Of a stretch of DNA of 64,000 nucleotides, positions 7,855-17,133 are shown one piece after another; within the stretch, counting starts at the first letter, position 1, and every line of letters begins with the position of its first letter. The stretch is taken from positions 104,557 through 168,556 of the forward strand of contig DASTBV010000147.1 of NCBI GenBank assembly GCA_035711805.1, given 5' to 3'. The stretch comes from Gp6-AA40 sp035711805 (lineage in GTDB: Bacteria > Acidobacteriota > Vicinamibacteria > Vicinamibacterales > UBA2999). The position numbers and the translations under genes were made by a program. The notes below the pieces were generated by a model. The model was not told the origin of the DNA and searched no databases. It was given only the letters and a program-made list of their open reading frames with translations.

Positions 7855-8988
7855 ATGGCTGCGGCGACGTCATCCCAGCTTGATGTACGCCATGCGGCGA
7901 TCCGCCGCGCGTTCGAGACGCTCGGTCTCGACGCGCTGATCGTCACCGCGCCCGCCAATATCCGTTATCTGACGAACCACGCCGGCAGCGCGGGCACGCT
8001 TGTCGCCGCCACCGGCGCAATGCACCTCCTGGTGGACTTCCGGTATCACGAGTCGGTGCGCCAGCTTCAGGCATCGGCGTCGGCGTGCCCGACACTCAGG
8101 CTGTGGCCCGTCGCGGCCAGCTACGACGAAGCCCTGCTGGAGTGCCTGGCGGAGACGGGCGTCACGACGGTCGGCTTCGAGGCCGCTCACCTGACGGTGG
8201 CCCGCCACGAGTGGCTCGTGCGAACGGCCGCGGCTCGAGGTGTGGCGGTGACACTCCGGCCCACGGAACGGGTTGTCGAGCAGGCGCGGGTTATCAAGGA
8301 CGACGGTGAAGTGGCGATCTTGCGTGAAGCGGCGCGGCGCCTCACACCTGTCGCCCGCGCGGCATTCGAAATGGTGCGTCCGGGCACGACCGAACGCGCC
8401 GTAGCGGCGCGGATCGAGTCGGCGATTCGGGAGGCCGGGTTCGAGCGGCCCGCGTTCGATACGATTGTCGCGTCGGGGCCGAACGCGGCCCTGCCGCACT
8501 ATCGCGCCGGCGACCGCGTGCTCGAGCGGGGCGACGTGGTGGTGCTGGACTTTGGCGGTGTCTTGGACGGATACTGCAGCGACTTGACGCGGACGGTCGC
8601 AGTCGCGCCCCCGTCCGCGGAAGCGCACCGCGTGCACCAGGCGGTGCGCGAAGCGCAGCAGGCGGCGATCGACGCCGTCAGGCCGGGCATCGCGACCACG
8701 GATGTGGATCGGGCGGCCCGCAGCGTTCTCGAGGCACATGGACTGGGCGAGGCATTTGGCCACGGAACGGGCCATGGTCTCGGCCTCGACGTCCATGAGG
8801 AGCCGAGGGTCACGCGGCCGCGCGCCGATGTGGCGCCGGTGCCACTTGAACCGGGGATGGTCTTTACGATCGAGCCGGGCGCGTACCTTCCCGGATGGGG
8901 GGGCGTGCGGATTGAAGACGATGTGCTGGTCACGGCCCGCGGATGCGAGGTCCTCACATCGGTGCCATACGCTCTGATCCCAGACTGA
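7855..8988 (+). CDS. M24-family aminopeptidase (Xaa-Pro aminopeptidase type)
   Basis: Dinuclear metal aminopeptidase with the creatinase/pita-bread fold, 377 residues. An N-terminal creatinase-like domain (about 1-135) precedes the catalytic domain. All five metal ligands are visible: the Asp of VVLDFGG, the Asp of CSDLTRT, the His of GTGHGLGLDVHE, the Glu of FTIEPGAY and the Glu of VRIEDDVLV. It probably trims X-Pro peptides. It overlaps accB by one base (TGATG); in many bacteria efp sits between these two genes, but here it is absent. Confidence 0.9.
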   Translation: MAAATSSQLDVRHAAIRRAFETLGLDALIVTAPANIRYLTNHAGSAGTLVAATGAMHLLVDFRYHESVRQLQASASACPTLRLWPVAASYDEALLECLAETGVTTVGFEAAHLTVARHEWLVRTAAARGVAVTLRPTERVVEQARVIKDDGEVAILREAARRLTPVARAAFEMVRPGTTERAVAARIESAIREAGFERPAFDTIVASGPNAALPHYRAGDRVLERGDVVVLDFGGVLDGYCSDLTRTVAVAPPSAEAHRVHQAVREAQQAAIDAVRPGIATTDVDRAARSVLEAHGLGEAFGHGTGHGLGLDVHEEPRVTRPRADVAPVPLEPGMVFTIEPGAYLPGWGGVRIEDDVLVTARGCEVLTSVPYALIPD

Positions 8989-9473
8989 TGACCGTAGACG
9001 AGATCAAAGAGATTCTCGAACTGATGCGCGAGCACGAGCTCGCCGAGTTCGAACTGCAGCGAAACGGCGAAACACTTCGCCTGCGCAAGCACGCGCCCGC
9101 GCAGTGGACGGCGGCGATGCCCCCGCTCCCGGCCGTCGCCATGCAGGCGCCGGCCGCGGCGCCGCCCGCGGCGGCGCCGCCGCCGATCGCCGGCGAACCA
9201 CCCGTGCTCGAACCGGCGAGCGAAGACGTCGACCTGGCGATCGTCAAGTCGCCCATCGTCGGCACCTTCTACCGGTCGTCGGAACCTGGAGCTCCGCCGT
9301 TTGTCGAAACCGGCCAGACGGTGCGCAAAGGGCAGGTTCTGTGCATCATCGAAGCGATGAAGCTGATGAACGAGATCAACGCCGAATGCGACGGCGAGAT
9401 CGTCAAGGTGTATGTCGAAAACGGTCAGGCCGTTCAGTACGGCGAGCGGCTGTTTGCGATAAGACCGAGTTAG
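8988..9473 (+). CDS. accB: Biotin carboxyl carrier protein of acetyl-CoA carboxylase
   Basis: 161-residue BCCP that carries biotin between the carboxylase and carboxyltransferase subunits in malonyl-CoA synthesis. It has an N-terminal helix (MTVDEIKEILELM), an Ala/Pro-rich linker (about residues 40-75) and the C-terminal biotinyl domain with EAMKLMNE; the lysine of AMKLM is the biotinylation site. Start ATG 8988 overlaps the upstream stop. A 100-base spacer with a repeat separates it from accC. Confidence 0.96.
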   Translation: MTVDEIKEILELMREHELAEFELQRNGETLRLRKHAPAQWTAAMPPLPAVAMQAPAAAPPAAAPPPIAGEPPVLEPASEDVDLAIVKSPIVGTFYRSSEPGAPPFVETGQTVRKGQVLCIIEAMKLMNEINAECDGEIVKVYVENGQAVQYGERLFAIRPS

Positions 9474-9500
9474 CTGTGATGCATCGTTCACTTCAGAGCA

Positions 9501-9562
9501 GCCACGGAGACACGAAGGCACGGAGATCGATCGGCTTCTCCGTGTCTTTGTGCCTTCGTGGC
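9501..9562. repeat. Imperfect inverted repeat between accB and accC
   Basis: About 25-base arms beginning GCCACGGAGACACGAAGG and ending in CCTTCGTGGC with a 12-base loop. The same kind of element lies at 10973-11039, so accC is bracketed by two copies. It would form a long hairpin in the accBC transcript. Confidence 0.85.
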
Positions 9563-9573
9563 CTGTGAGGCCG

Positions 9574-10944
9574 ATGTTTAAGAAAATACTCATCGCCAAT
9601 CGCGGGGAAATCGCGCTGCGCGTCATTCACGCGTGCCGTGAGCTCGGTATCAAGACGGTGGCGGTCTACTCGGAGGCGGACGAGAACTCGCTCCACGTCC
9701 GGTTTGCCGACGAAGACGTCTGCATCGGGCCGCCGCGCAGCGCCGACAGCTACCTGAACGTGCCGGCGATCATCAGCGCCGCCGAGATTACCGGCGCCGA
9801 CGCGATTCACCCCGGCTACGGCTTTCTGTCGGAGAGCGCCTACCTCGCCGAGGTCTGCCAGGCCTGCCACATCCGGTTCATCGGCCCCGATCCGAGCGTG
9901 ATCAAGCTGCTCGGAGACAAGGCGCGCGCGCGCAAGGCGATGAAGAAGGCGGGCGTGCCGATGCTCCCGGGCAGCGAGGGGCCGGTGGAGAACGAAGAGC
10001 GGGCGCTGAAGGTGGCGCGTGATATCGGCTACCCGGTGATCATCAAGGCCGTCGCCGGCGGCGGCGGCCGGGGGATGCGTGTCGTGCGCGACCCCGAGGA
10101 ACTCCCGCAGCTGCTGCGGATGGCGACGCGCGAAGCCGAGGCGGCGTTCGGCAACGGCGATGTCTATATCGAGAAATACCTGGACAACCCGCGCCACATC
10201 GAGTTCCAGATCATCGGCGACCATCACGGCAACCTCGTCCACCTCGGGGAACGGGAATGCTCGATTCAGCGGCGGCATCAGAAGCTGATCGAGGAATCGC
10301 CGTCGCCGGTGCTGAGCGAGAAGGTCCGCCGCAAGATGGGCAGCCTCGTCGTGGACGCCGCAAAAGCGGTGCAATACACGAACGCGGGCACGTTCGAGTT
10401 CCTGATGGACGCCGAAGGGAAGTTCTATTACATGGAGACGAATACGCGTCTCCAGGTCGAGCATCCGGTGACCGAAATGGTGACCGGTATCGACATCGTC
10501 AAGGAACAGATCCGGATTGCCGCCGGCGAGCGCCTGTCGTTCCGGCAGAGCGACATCACCTTTACCGGCCACTCCATCGAGTGCCGCATCAACGCCGAAG
10601 ACCCGGTGACCTTCGCGCCATCACCCGGATTGATCCACGCCTGGAGCGTGCCGGGCGGCCCGGGCGTCCGCATCGACACCTTCGCGCACGCGGAGTGCAC
10701 GGTGTCGCCGTACTACGACTCGATGATTGCGAAGATCATCGTGCACGGCCGCGATCGTCAGGAAGCCATCGCGCGGATGCGCCGCACGCTGGAAATGACC
10801 GTCATCGAAGGCATCAGCACATCCGTGCCGCTGCACATGAAGATCCTCAACGACGCCGATTTTCAGGCCGGCCGGCTCGGCACCGGGTTCATGGACCGGT
10901 TCATGCCGGCGCCGAAGCAGAACAAACTGGCCGAGACGGCGTAA
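9574..10944 (+). CDS. accC: Biotin carboxylase subunit of acetyl-CoA carboxylase
   Basis: ATP-grasp enzyme that carboxylates the biotin on AccB, 456 residues. It shows ILIANRGEIALRVI at the N terminus, the HPGYGFLSE block, the glycine-rich ATP loop AGGGGRGMRVV, the metal/catalytic region EFLMDAEGKFYYMETNTRLQVEHPVTE (Glu, Asn and Arg residues) and a C-terminal domain. Length is normal. No accA or accD is in this window. The repeat-filled gap upstream may reduce coupling to accB. Confidence 0.97.
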   Translation: MFKKILIANRGEIALRVIHACRELGIKTVAVYSEADENSLHVRFADEDVCIGPPRSADSYLNVPAIISAAEITGADAIHPGYGFLSESAYLAEVCQACHIRFIGPDPSVIKLLGDKARARKAMKKAGVPMLPGSEGPVENEERALKVARDIGYPVIIKAVAGGGGRGMRVVRDPEELPQLLRMATREAEAAFGNGDVYIEKYLDNPRHIEFQIIGDHHGNLVHLGERECSIQRRHQKLIEESPSPVLSEKVRRKMGSLVVDAAKAVQYTNAGTFEFLMDAEGKFYYMETNTRLQVEHPVTEMVTGIDIVKEQIRIAAGERLSFRQSDITFTGHSIECRINAEDPVTFAPSPGLIHAWSVPGGPGVRIDTFAHAECTVSPYYDSMIAKIIVHGRDRQEAIARMRRTLEMTVIEGISTSVPLHMKILNDADFQAGRLGTGFMDRFMPAPKQNKLAETA

Positions 10945-10972
10945 CCACCAGAACGCTTCTCACAACTCCGTA

Positions 10973-11039
10973 GCCACGGAGACACGAGGTCACGGAGAAG
11001 TTTGATCCACGAACCTCCGTGTTTTCGTGCCTCCGTGGC
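10973..11039. repeat. Imperfect inverted repeat downstream of accC
   Basis: Same family as 9501-9562: it begins GCCACGGAGACACGAGG and ends CTCCGTGGC, with arms facing each other. It lies between the ends of accC and the convergent VWFA gene and could act as a bidirectional transcription barrier, although no U-tract is present. Confidence 0.8.
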
Positions 11040-11057
11040 GGCGTGGATTGAAATGGT

Positions 11058-13040
11058 CTAGCGGACGCGGAACGGGACGCTGCGGGAAACCGGGTCGCCG
11101 CCGGCGCTCGATGATGCCTCGATCGACACCACGTAACGGCCGGCGGGAAGCTTCGTGAGCGGCAGCGGCGCTTCGAAGCGCAGGACGTCGCCGTTCTTCT
11201 TCAGCTCGTCGGACGAACGGGACACCGACGAAATCGTCGTCACCTCGCCCGCTTCGTTGCGGAGTGCGGCCCGCGCCTCCACCGTGTGCGGCCGGCCGCC
11301 CGTCGAGTCGTAGATTTCCGCGAACACGCTCACCCGGTCGCCGTCGCGGAACAACCGGACCGTCGTCGGTGCGCGGATGGCGAGCGCCTGCAGCGGATCG
11401 CCGGCTGGCAGGAACACGCCTTCCGGGTCGTTCGGCCCGCGGAGCGCCACGCCGCTCATGGCGAGTTCCTTTTTGCTGAAATCAGGCACGTCGAGGTCGT
11501 AGATGACGCTGCCGCCCCGCTGCGCGGTGCCGACGGCGATGCGAAGCTGGTAGCGTCCGGGCTGAAGATCGGTTTTCGTCAGGACGCGAAGCCCGGCTCG
11601 CTCTACGCCGGCTCGAGCGTCGGCCGGCACGGTGATGTTGCCCAGCTGCCGGATCTGCGGCAGCACTTTGGAGCGGACGTCGATTGGGACCAGGCGCACG
11701 TCGATTGAGCCCCGTAACCCGCCGTCCTGCTGTTCGACGAGGCCAAGGCGCTGCGGATCCATCTCGAGTGCGATCGCGACAGCCGCTGTTTTGCCGCGTC
11801 CCCTGAATGGCGCCGCAAAGGCGCGGAGAGTGACGCCCCCGACAGGCACCGGGCTCGCCAGCGCGGCGCCGACGCCCGGCGTGCGTTCCGGAGACGCGAT
11901 GTTATCGCGGCCTTTGAAAGGTGCGATATAGCCATCCTTGGCCAGCACCTTGAGGCCGGGACGGTTGACTCGCACCTGCATCGGAACAAACCGACCGTCG
12001 TCTTTGTCTTGCGTCGAATTGAAGCCGAGCATGTAGTAGACGCTGTTCTCCTGCACGAGGCGCGTGAACGCGTTGCCGAAGGTGTTGGAGTTGAGGTGAG
12101 CGAAGCCACCCGTGGCGGCTGCGATCGAACGCATCTCCATCCTGGGCGCGAGTGCTTGACCCGCGGCCGCCTGCTGCACTTCGACCGAAGGGAGCGATTC
12201 GGCGGTTGCGTCGGGGCCTTCAACCTCGAGGCCGCCGGGATGGATCGGATAGATCGCGATATTCCCGCGCGTGGCCGCGGTCATCGCTGCATGGGCGTCC
12301 TGTGCGGCGGGGCTCAGCGTCGTGCCCGAGTAGTCCTTGAAGTCGATGGCATCGAAGCCGATCGCTTCGGTGACGAGGACCATAGCCTTCCGGCGGCCGG
12401 GGGTCTTGATCAGGAATTCAGTGAGGTCCTTGAGGCGGCTCATGCGATTACGGGCCAGGAACGCAGCCGGCCCCGTTGGCGGGGCAAACGGCGAGGCCGA
12501 CCCCGCAAAGACACGTTCATCCGGCGACCCCGCAAAACTATCGATGCCCTTGATCAACAGGCGCCGGTTCGATGTGAAATCCTGGCCGGCGTTCGGGTGG
12601 GCCTTGTCCAGGAACATGATTGCCGCGCTGTCGCTCGGACCGAAGTGCTCGTCGAAAAACCTCCTCAGCTCGCGTTTGGCAAGCATGGCCAAAGCGGGAC
12701 TGATGGAGTCGAACACGATCAAGTAGATGCGGCCGTCGCCTTCATTCGCGACGACATCGGGATCCGCCAGATCCGGCAACTGCCGTTCGATTGGAATGTC
12801 GACCGCTTCAAACGTAGTGATGGGCTGCGGAACGCCCCGTTCAGTGAGTTCGAAGTCCTCGATCGTCAGGCCGCGCACCGGATTGCCTTCTTCGTCGGTA
12901 ACGACAGCATCGACCTGAATCGCGCGGACCCCTGCCCGGAAGGTGGCAACCGGCTCCTGCGGCGGCTGCCGGACGGGCGCCTGGGCCAGGCCGGCGATCG
13001 GAGCCAGTGCCGCGATGAGGGACAGACACAGCCTGCGCAT
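11058..13040 (-). CDS. VWFA-related secreted protein (Acidobacteria TIGR03436 type)
   Basis: 660-residue exported protein. Signal peptide MRRLCLSLIAALAPIAGLAQA, then a beta region (FRAGVRAIQVDAVVTDEEGN, with IEDFELTERGVPQPIT) and a von Willebrand A-like domain (about residues 90-330). This matches the family expanded in Acidobacteria. The metal site is unusual: FDSISP stands where DxSxS would be expected. The C-terminal part is beta-rich. ATG 13040 is chosen because the signal peptide begins there. It is divergent from thiE with only 29 bases between starts. Function in the family is unknown. Confidence 0.85.
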   Translation of the reverse strand: MRRLCLSLIAALAPIAGLAQAPVRQPPQEPVATFRAGVRAIQVDAVVTDEEGNPVRGLTIEDFELTERGVPQPITTFEAVDIPIERQLPDLADPDVVANEGDGRIYLIVFDSISPALAMLAKRELRRFFDEHFGPSDSAAIMFLDKAHPNAGQDFTSNRRLLIKGIDSFAGSPDERVFAGSASPFAPPTGPAAFLARNRMSRLKDLTEFLIKTPGRRKAMVLVTEAIGFDAIDFKDYSGTTLSPAAQDAHAAMTAATRGNIAIYPIHPGGLEVEGPDATAESLPSVEVQQAAAGQALAPRMEMRSIAAATGGFAHLNSNTFGNAFTRLVQENSVYYMLGFNSTQDKDDGRFVPMQVRVNRPGLKVLAKDGYIAPFKGRDNIASPERTPGVGAALASPVPVGGVTLRAFAAPFRGRGKTAAVAIALEMDPQRLGLVEQQDGGLRGSIDVRLVPIDVRSKVLPQIRQLGNITVPADARAGVERAGLRVLTKTDLQPGRYQLRIAVGTAQRGGSVIYDLDVPDFSKKELAMSGVALRGPNDPEGVFLPAGDPLQALAIRAPTTVRLFRDGDRVSVFAEIYDSTGGRPHTVEARAALRNEAGEVTTISSVSRSSDELKKNGDVLRFEAPLPLTKLPAGRYVVSIEASSSAGGDPVSRSVPFRVR

Positions 13041-13069
13041 GATGGTTGCGGCTATTGTACCGACGAACG

Positions 13070-13699
13070 ATGACCACGGACCTTTCCGTTCTCCATGCGA
13101 TCGTGGACGTCCACGTGGCGACCGGTGCCGGCTGGAAACCGACAGAGTTGGCGCGGGCGTTTCTCGACGGCGGCGCACGTCTCCTTCAGCTACGCGCCAA
13201 GGATCTGCCGTCCGGCGCTTTTCTCGACCTGAGCGACGCGGTGGTCGCGCTGGCCGGCGAATACGAGGCGCGGATCATCGTGAACGATCGCGTCGATGTG
13301 GCGCGTTTATCGGGTGCGGCCGGAGTACACATCGGACAGGAGGATCTTTCACCGGCGGCTGCGCGCGCACAGCTCGGCCCGGCGGCGATTATCGGCTTCT
13401 CGACGCACACCGTGGCCCAGGTCGAAGGGGCGCTGACCGAGCCAATCTCCTACATCGCCGTTGGGCCTGTGTTTGGAACGGCGACGAAGGACACGGGCTA
13501 CAGCGCGGTAGGACTCGACCTCGTTTCCGCGGCCGCGCATCTGGCCGGATCGGTCCCGATCGTCGCGATTGGAGGTGTGAAGCTCGAGAATGCGCGAGCG
13601 GCGATCGACGCCGGCGCCTCGTCGGTCGCGGTGATCTCGGACCTACTGGTTGGCGATCCTGTTGAAAGAGTGAAGGCGTTTTTGCGAATCCTTCGTTGA
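13070..13699 (+). CDS. thiE: Thiamine-phosphate synthase
   Basis: Joins HMP-pyrophosphate and thiazole phosphate to give thiamine phosphate; 209-residue TIM barrel. Family motifs are in order: LLQLRAKDL, IIVNDRVDVA, GVHIGQEDL, IIGFSTHT, YIAVGPVFGTATK and VPIVAIGGV. ATG 13070 gives the normal N terminus. It stands alone, divergent from the VWFA gene, and its stop directly abuts the stop of livF on the other strand. Confidence 0.93.
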   Translation: MTTDLSVLHAIVDVHVATGAGWKPTELARAFLDGGARLLQLRAKDLPSGAFLDLSDAVVALAGEYEARIIVNDRVDVARLSGAAGVHIGQEDLSPAAARAQLGPAAIIGFSTHTVAQVEGALTEPISYIAVGPVFGTATKDTGYSAVGLDLVSAAAHLAGSVPIVAIGGVKLENARAAIDAGASSVAVISDLLVGDPVERVKAFLRILR

Positions 13700-14404
13700 C
13701 TATTCACCCAGGTACGCCTCGCGGATCCTCGGATCCCCGGCAATGGAGGCGGCGCTGCCTTCGAGCGTGACGGCGCCGGTCTCGAGGACGTAGCCGCGAT
13801 CCGAATGCTTGAGGGCCGCGTTCGCGTTCTGCTCGACGAGCAGCACGGTCGTCCCGGTGGCCTTGATCTGGTCGATCGTCGCGAAGATCGTATGGCAGAC
13901 GATAGGGGCGAGGCCGAGGGACGGTTCGTCGAGCAGCAGCAGCTTCGGCCGCGACATCAGCGCCCGTGCGATTGCCAGCATCTGCTGCTCCCCGCCGGAC
14001 AAGGTGCCCGACCGCTGCTTCACGCGCTCGCGCAGCCGCGGGAACAGGGTGAAACTTCGTTCGATGTCGTCCCGGATCTGTGCCTGATTGCGGACCCGAT
14101 ACGCGCCCATTTCGAGATTCTCGAGCACCGTCAGGTTGGCGAAGATCCCGCGGCCTTCCGGCGCCATTGAGATGCCGCGCCCGACGAGCTGGTGAGCGGG
14201 AAGGCCGGCGATGTCCGCGCCCTCGAAGCGGATTCGGCCGCTGCGCGGCGCGAGCAGGCCCGTGATTGCGCGCAGGGTGGTCGACTTGCCCGCGCCGTTG
14301 GCGCCAATCAGAGTGACGACCTCGCCCGCCTCGACGCGCAGCGACACGTCGCGGAGCGCGTGAATTCCGCCGTAGTAGACGTTGACGTTCTCGAGCGTCA
14401 GCAT
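13700..14404 (-). CDS. livF: Branched-chain amino acid ABC transporter ATP-binding protein LivF
   Basis: Second ATPase of the high-affinity branched-chain amino acid importer, 234 residues. Walker A GANGAGKST, signature LSGGEQQMLAIARAL, Walker B LLLLDEPSLGLAP and switch histidine region NANAALKHSDRGYVLETG. Last gene of the livKHMGF operon, 13 bases after livG. Confidence 0.95.
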   Translation of the reverse strand: MLTLENVNVYYGGIHALRDVSLRVEAGEVVTLIGANGAGKSTTLRAITGLLAPRSGRIRFEGADIAGLPAHQLVGRGISMAPEGRGIFANLTVLENLEMGAYRVRNQAQIRDDIERSFTLFPRLRERVKQRSGTLSGGEQQMLAIARALMSRPKLLLLDEPSLGLAPIVCHTIFATIDQIKATGTTVLLVEQNANAALKHSDRGYVLETGAVTLEGSAASIAGDPRIREAYLGE

Positions 14405-14417
14405 CGCTCGTCCGCCC

Positions 14418-15188
14418 TCAGGCGCCCCCCAGGTACGCTTCGATCACCTTGGGGTTCTTCTGAATCTCAGCCGGCGGCCCGATAGCGATCGTCTCGCCGT
14501 AGTCGATGACGTGGACCGTCTCGCAGACCCCCATGACCACCTTCATGTTGTGCTCGACGAGCAGGATCGTCAGCGCGAACTCGTCCCGCAACCGCCGGAT
14601 CACGCGCATGAGATCGAGCGCCTCTTGCGGATTCATGCCGGCCGCCGGTTCGTCGAGCAAGAGCAGTTGCGGGTCGGTCGCCAGCGCGCGGGCGATCTCG
14701 AGCCGGCGCTGACTGCCGTAGGGGAGGCTGATGGCTGTCTCGTCGGCCAGGCGCTGAAGATCGAAGAGCTCGAGCAGCGCCATCGATCGGGCCCGGATTT
14801 CGCGTTCTTCCTCGTGATGACGCGATGTACCCAGGACCGCGTCGGCGAATGTCTGCCGGCTGCGGAGGTGCCGCGCGGCCATCACGTTTTCGAGCACGCT
14901 CAGATCGGGAAACAGACGGATGTTCTGGAACGTGCGCGCGATGCCGAGGCGCGTGATCTCGTGCGGCTTGCGGCCCTCGATGCGAGCCCCCTCGAAGAGC
15001 ATGTCGCCGTCGGTCGGGTCGTAGACACCGGTGAGCAGGTTGAAGACGGTCGTCTTTCCGGCGCCGTTGGGGCCGATCAGTCCGTACAAGGCCCCGCGCT
15101 CCACCTTCATGGTGAGCGTCTTGACGGCCGTCAGCCCGCCGAATCGTTTGGTGACTGCACGTGTCTCCAGCAGGGCAGTGGTCATCAC
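14418..15188 (-). CDS. livG: Branched-chain amino acid ABC transporter ATP-binding protein LivG
   Basis: First ATPase of the importer, 256 residues. Walker A GPNGAGKTT, the LivG-typical insert GRKPHEITRLGIARTFQNIRLF, signature LPYGSQRRLEIARAL and Walker B LLLDEPAAGMNPQE. It begins with two adjacent ATG codons that overlap the livM stop, so translation is probably coupled. Confidence 0.95.
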   Translation of the reverse strand: MMTTALLETRAVTKRFGGLTAVKTLTMKVERGALYGLIGPNGAGKTTVFNLLTGVYDPTDGDMLFEGARIEGRKPHEITRLGIARTFQNIRLFPDLSVLENVMAARHLRSRQTFADAVLGTSRHHEEEREIRARSMALLELFDLQRLADETAISLPYGSQRRLEIARALATDPQLLLLDEPAAGMNPQEALDLMRVIRRLRDEFALTILLVEHNMKVVMGVCETVHVIDYGETIAIGPPAEIQKNPKVIEAYLGGA

Positions 15189-16216
15189 TTGATCGCCGCG
15201 GCCGGCGCAGCCGGGCCGCGCCGCCGCAGCCAGGTCCAGCCGAGCTCGCGCCGCCCGAATAATCCCTGCGGCCGGAAGATCATCATCAGAATGAGCAGCA
15301 GGGCGTAGGTCACCATCCGGAGCCCGGGAAACTGCTGGTCGAGCCTGCGAAGGGCCTCCGGCAGGATGGTGAGTGTCGTGGCGCCGAAAACCGCCCCGGT
15401 GATCGAGCCGATGCCGCCGATGACGATCATCACGATGATTTCGATCGAGCGGACGAAATTCAGGTTCTGTGGATTCAGCGGATTCGCGAACAGTTGTCCC
15501 GAAAGGCCGCCCGCGACCCCGGCCAGCGCCGCGCTGATGACGAACGCCAGCACCTTGTAACGCGTCGTGCTGATGCCCATGGCCTCGGCAGCAATTTCGT
15601 CGCCGCGGATCGTGGCGAGCACGCGACCGAACGTCGACGTCGCGATATTGCGGACGATCACGATCGTCAGGATCGCCACCGCAAAGATCCAGAAGAAGTT
15701 CGTGATCGGGATGGCGGCGGTAAACCCGGTTGCGCCGCCGACAGCGGGAATATTCAGAATGATCACCCGGATGATCTCGGAAAACCCGAGCGTGACGATG
15801 GCGAGGTAGTCGCCACGCAGCCGCAGCGACGGGATGCCGACCGCCAGACCGGCCACGGCTGCTGCCGCGGCACCGGTCAGCAGACTGATCAGCATCACGA
15901 CGGCCGCCCCGACGGCATCGTCCAGCGAGGAGCCGAACAGGCCCGCGATCGCACGGCCGTAATACACGGTGACGAACGTCGCGCTGTAGCCGCCAACCGC
16001 CATGAAGCCGGCATGCCCGATGGAGAACTGACCGGCGAGCCCGTTGATCAGGTTGAGGCTGACGGCAAGGGTGATGTTGATGCCGATCAGGTTGAGGATG
16101 CGCGCGTAATAGGCGTTGATGCGGAAGTCGCCGAATCCGTGCTCGAAGAGGTAGTTCAGGCCGACCAGGAGGCCGATCGTGACGGTCGTCGCGAGGAGCT
16201 TCGTCGGCACCCGCAT
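15185..16216 (-). CDS. livM: Branched-chain amino acid ABC transporter permease LivM
   Basis: Integral membrane permease, 343 residues with about eight to nine hydrophobic segments. LivM features include NLINGLAGQFSIGHAGFMAVGGY near the N terminus and RGDYLAIVTLGFSEIIRV. The start ATG 16216, 16 bases after the livH stop, gives the usual N terminus; the frame stays open further upstream but that would overlap livH. Confidence 0.93.
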   Translation of the reverse strand: MRVPTKLLATTVTIGLLVGLNYLFEHGFGDFRINAYYARILNLIGINITLAVSLNLINGLAGQFSIGHAGFMAVGGYSATFVTVYYGRAIAGLFGSSLDDAVGAAVVMLISLLTGAAAAAVAGLAVGIPSLRLRGDYLAIVTLGFSEIIRVIILNIPAVGGATGFTAAIPITNFFWIFAVAILTIVIVRNIATSTFGRVLATIRGDEIAAEAMGISTTRYKVLAFVISAALAGVAGGLSGQLFANPLNPQNLNFVRSIEIIVMIVIGGIGSITGAVFGATTLTILPEALRRLDQQFPGLRMVTYALLLILMMIFRPQGLFGRRELGWTWLRRRGPAAPAAAIK

Positions 16217-16232
16217 GCGAAAGTTCGGCGCC

Positions 16233-17132
16233 CTAGACCTTCTCGACCGTTGCCGTTCCCATGATGCCGGCCGGCCTGAAGAGCAGGATGAGAATGAGCA
16301 CCGCGAATGCCGCGGCGTCGCGGAACGTGGAATAGGCGGTGGCGCCGAGCCACGTCTCCAGGAGACCAATGAGCACGCCGCCGATCATCGCGCCTGGAAT
16401 GTTGCCGATGCCGCCGAGCACCGCTGCGACGAACGCCTTGAGGCCGGTCATCAGCCCCATCAGCGGATCGATTCGTGGAATGGCGAGGGCCACCATGACG
16501 CCCCCCACCGCGGCCAGCGCCGAGCCGAGCGCGAATGTGAAGGCGATCACGTAGTCGGTGTTGATGCCCATGAGTTTGGCCACCGACAGGTTGAACGAGG
16601 TCGCACGCATCGCCTTGCCGATGCGCGTCCGATGGACGATGAACTGGAGCCCGAACATCACGACGATGGCGACGACGATGATGAGGAGGTTCTGGTTGGT
16701 AATCTGCACGCCGCCGACCGAGTAGACCTCCGCGCGAATCATCTGCGGAAAGAACCGGGGATTGGCGCCGAACACCACCTGGCCGCCGTACTCCAGCAAC
16801 AGCGAAACGCCGATGGCGGTGATGAGGGCCGTCAGCCGCGAATGATGCCGCACGGGCCGGTAGGCCAGACGCTCGATCAGCACGCCGATGAGGCTGCAGA
16901 TGGCCATCGCCCCGAGCGTGACGACGATGGCACCGGCGATGGAAGGGGAGGCGTCGAGGTCCAGCGCGTTGGCGAGGAAATAGCCGGCGAACGCGCCGAG
17001 CATGTAGACGTCGCCGTGCGCGAAGTTGATGAGGCGCAGGACCCCGTAGACCATCGTGTAGCCGAGCGCGATGAGCGCGTAGATCGCGCCGAGCGACAAC
17101 CCGTTGATCAGCTGCTGGAGAACGGTGTCCAC
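16233..17132 (-). CDS. livH: Branched-chain amino acid ABC transporter permease LivH
   Basis: Integral membrane permease, 299 residues. Typical LivH N terminus QQLINGLSLGAIYALIALGY followed by MVYGVLRLINFAHGD, then repeated hydrophobic segments and the conserved GGIGNIPGAMIGG loop near the C terminus that contacts the ATPases. GTG start one base after the substrate-binding protein gene. Confidence 0.95.
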   Translation of the reverse strand: MDTVLQQLINGLSLGAIYALIALGYTMVYGVLRLINFAHGDVYMLGAFAGYFLANALDLDASPSIAGAIVVTLGAMAICSLIGVLIERLAYRPVRHHSRLTALITAIGVSLLLEYGGQVVFGANPRFFPQMIRAEVYSVGGVQITNQNLLIIVVAIVVMFGLQFIVHRTRIGKAMRATSFNLSVAKLMGINTDYVIAFTFALGSALAAVGGVMVALAIPRIDPLMGLMTGLKAFVAAVLGGIGNIPGAMIGGVLIGLLETWLGATAYSTFRDAAAFAVLILILLFRPAGIMGTATVEKV

Positions 17133-17133
17133 G

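Noticed and set aside
8988..10944. Missing efp and accA/accD as a sign of a disrupted operon
   Set aside because: These genes are often located elsewhere; the one-base overlap of the aminopeptidase and accB argues for an intact local order.
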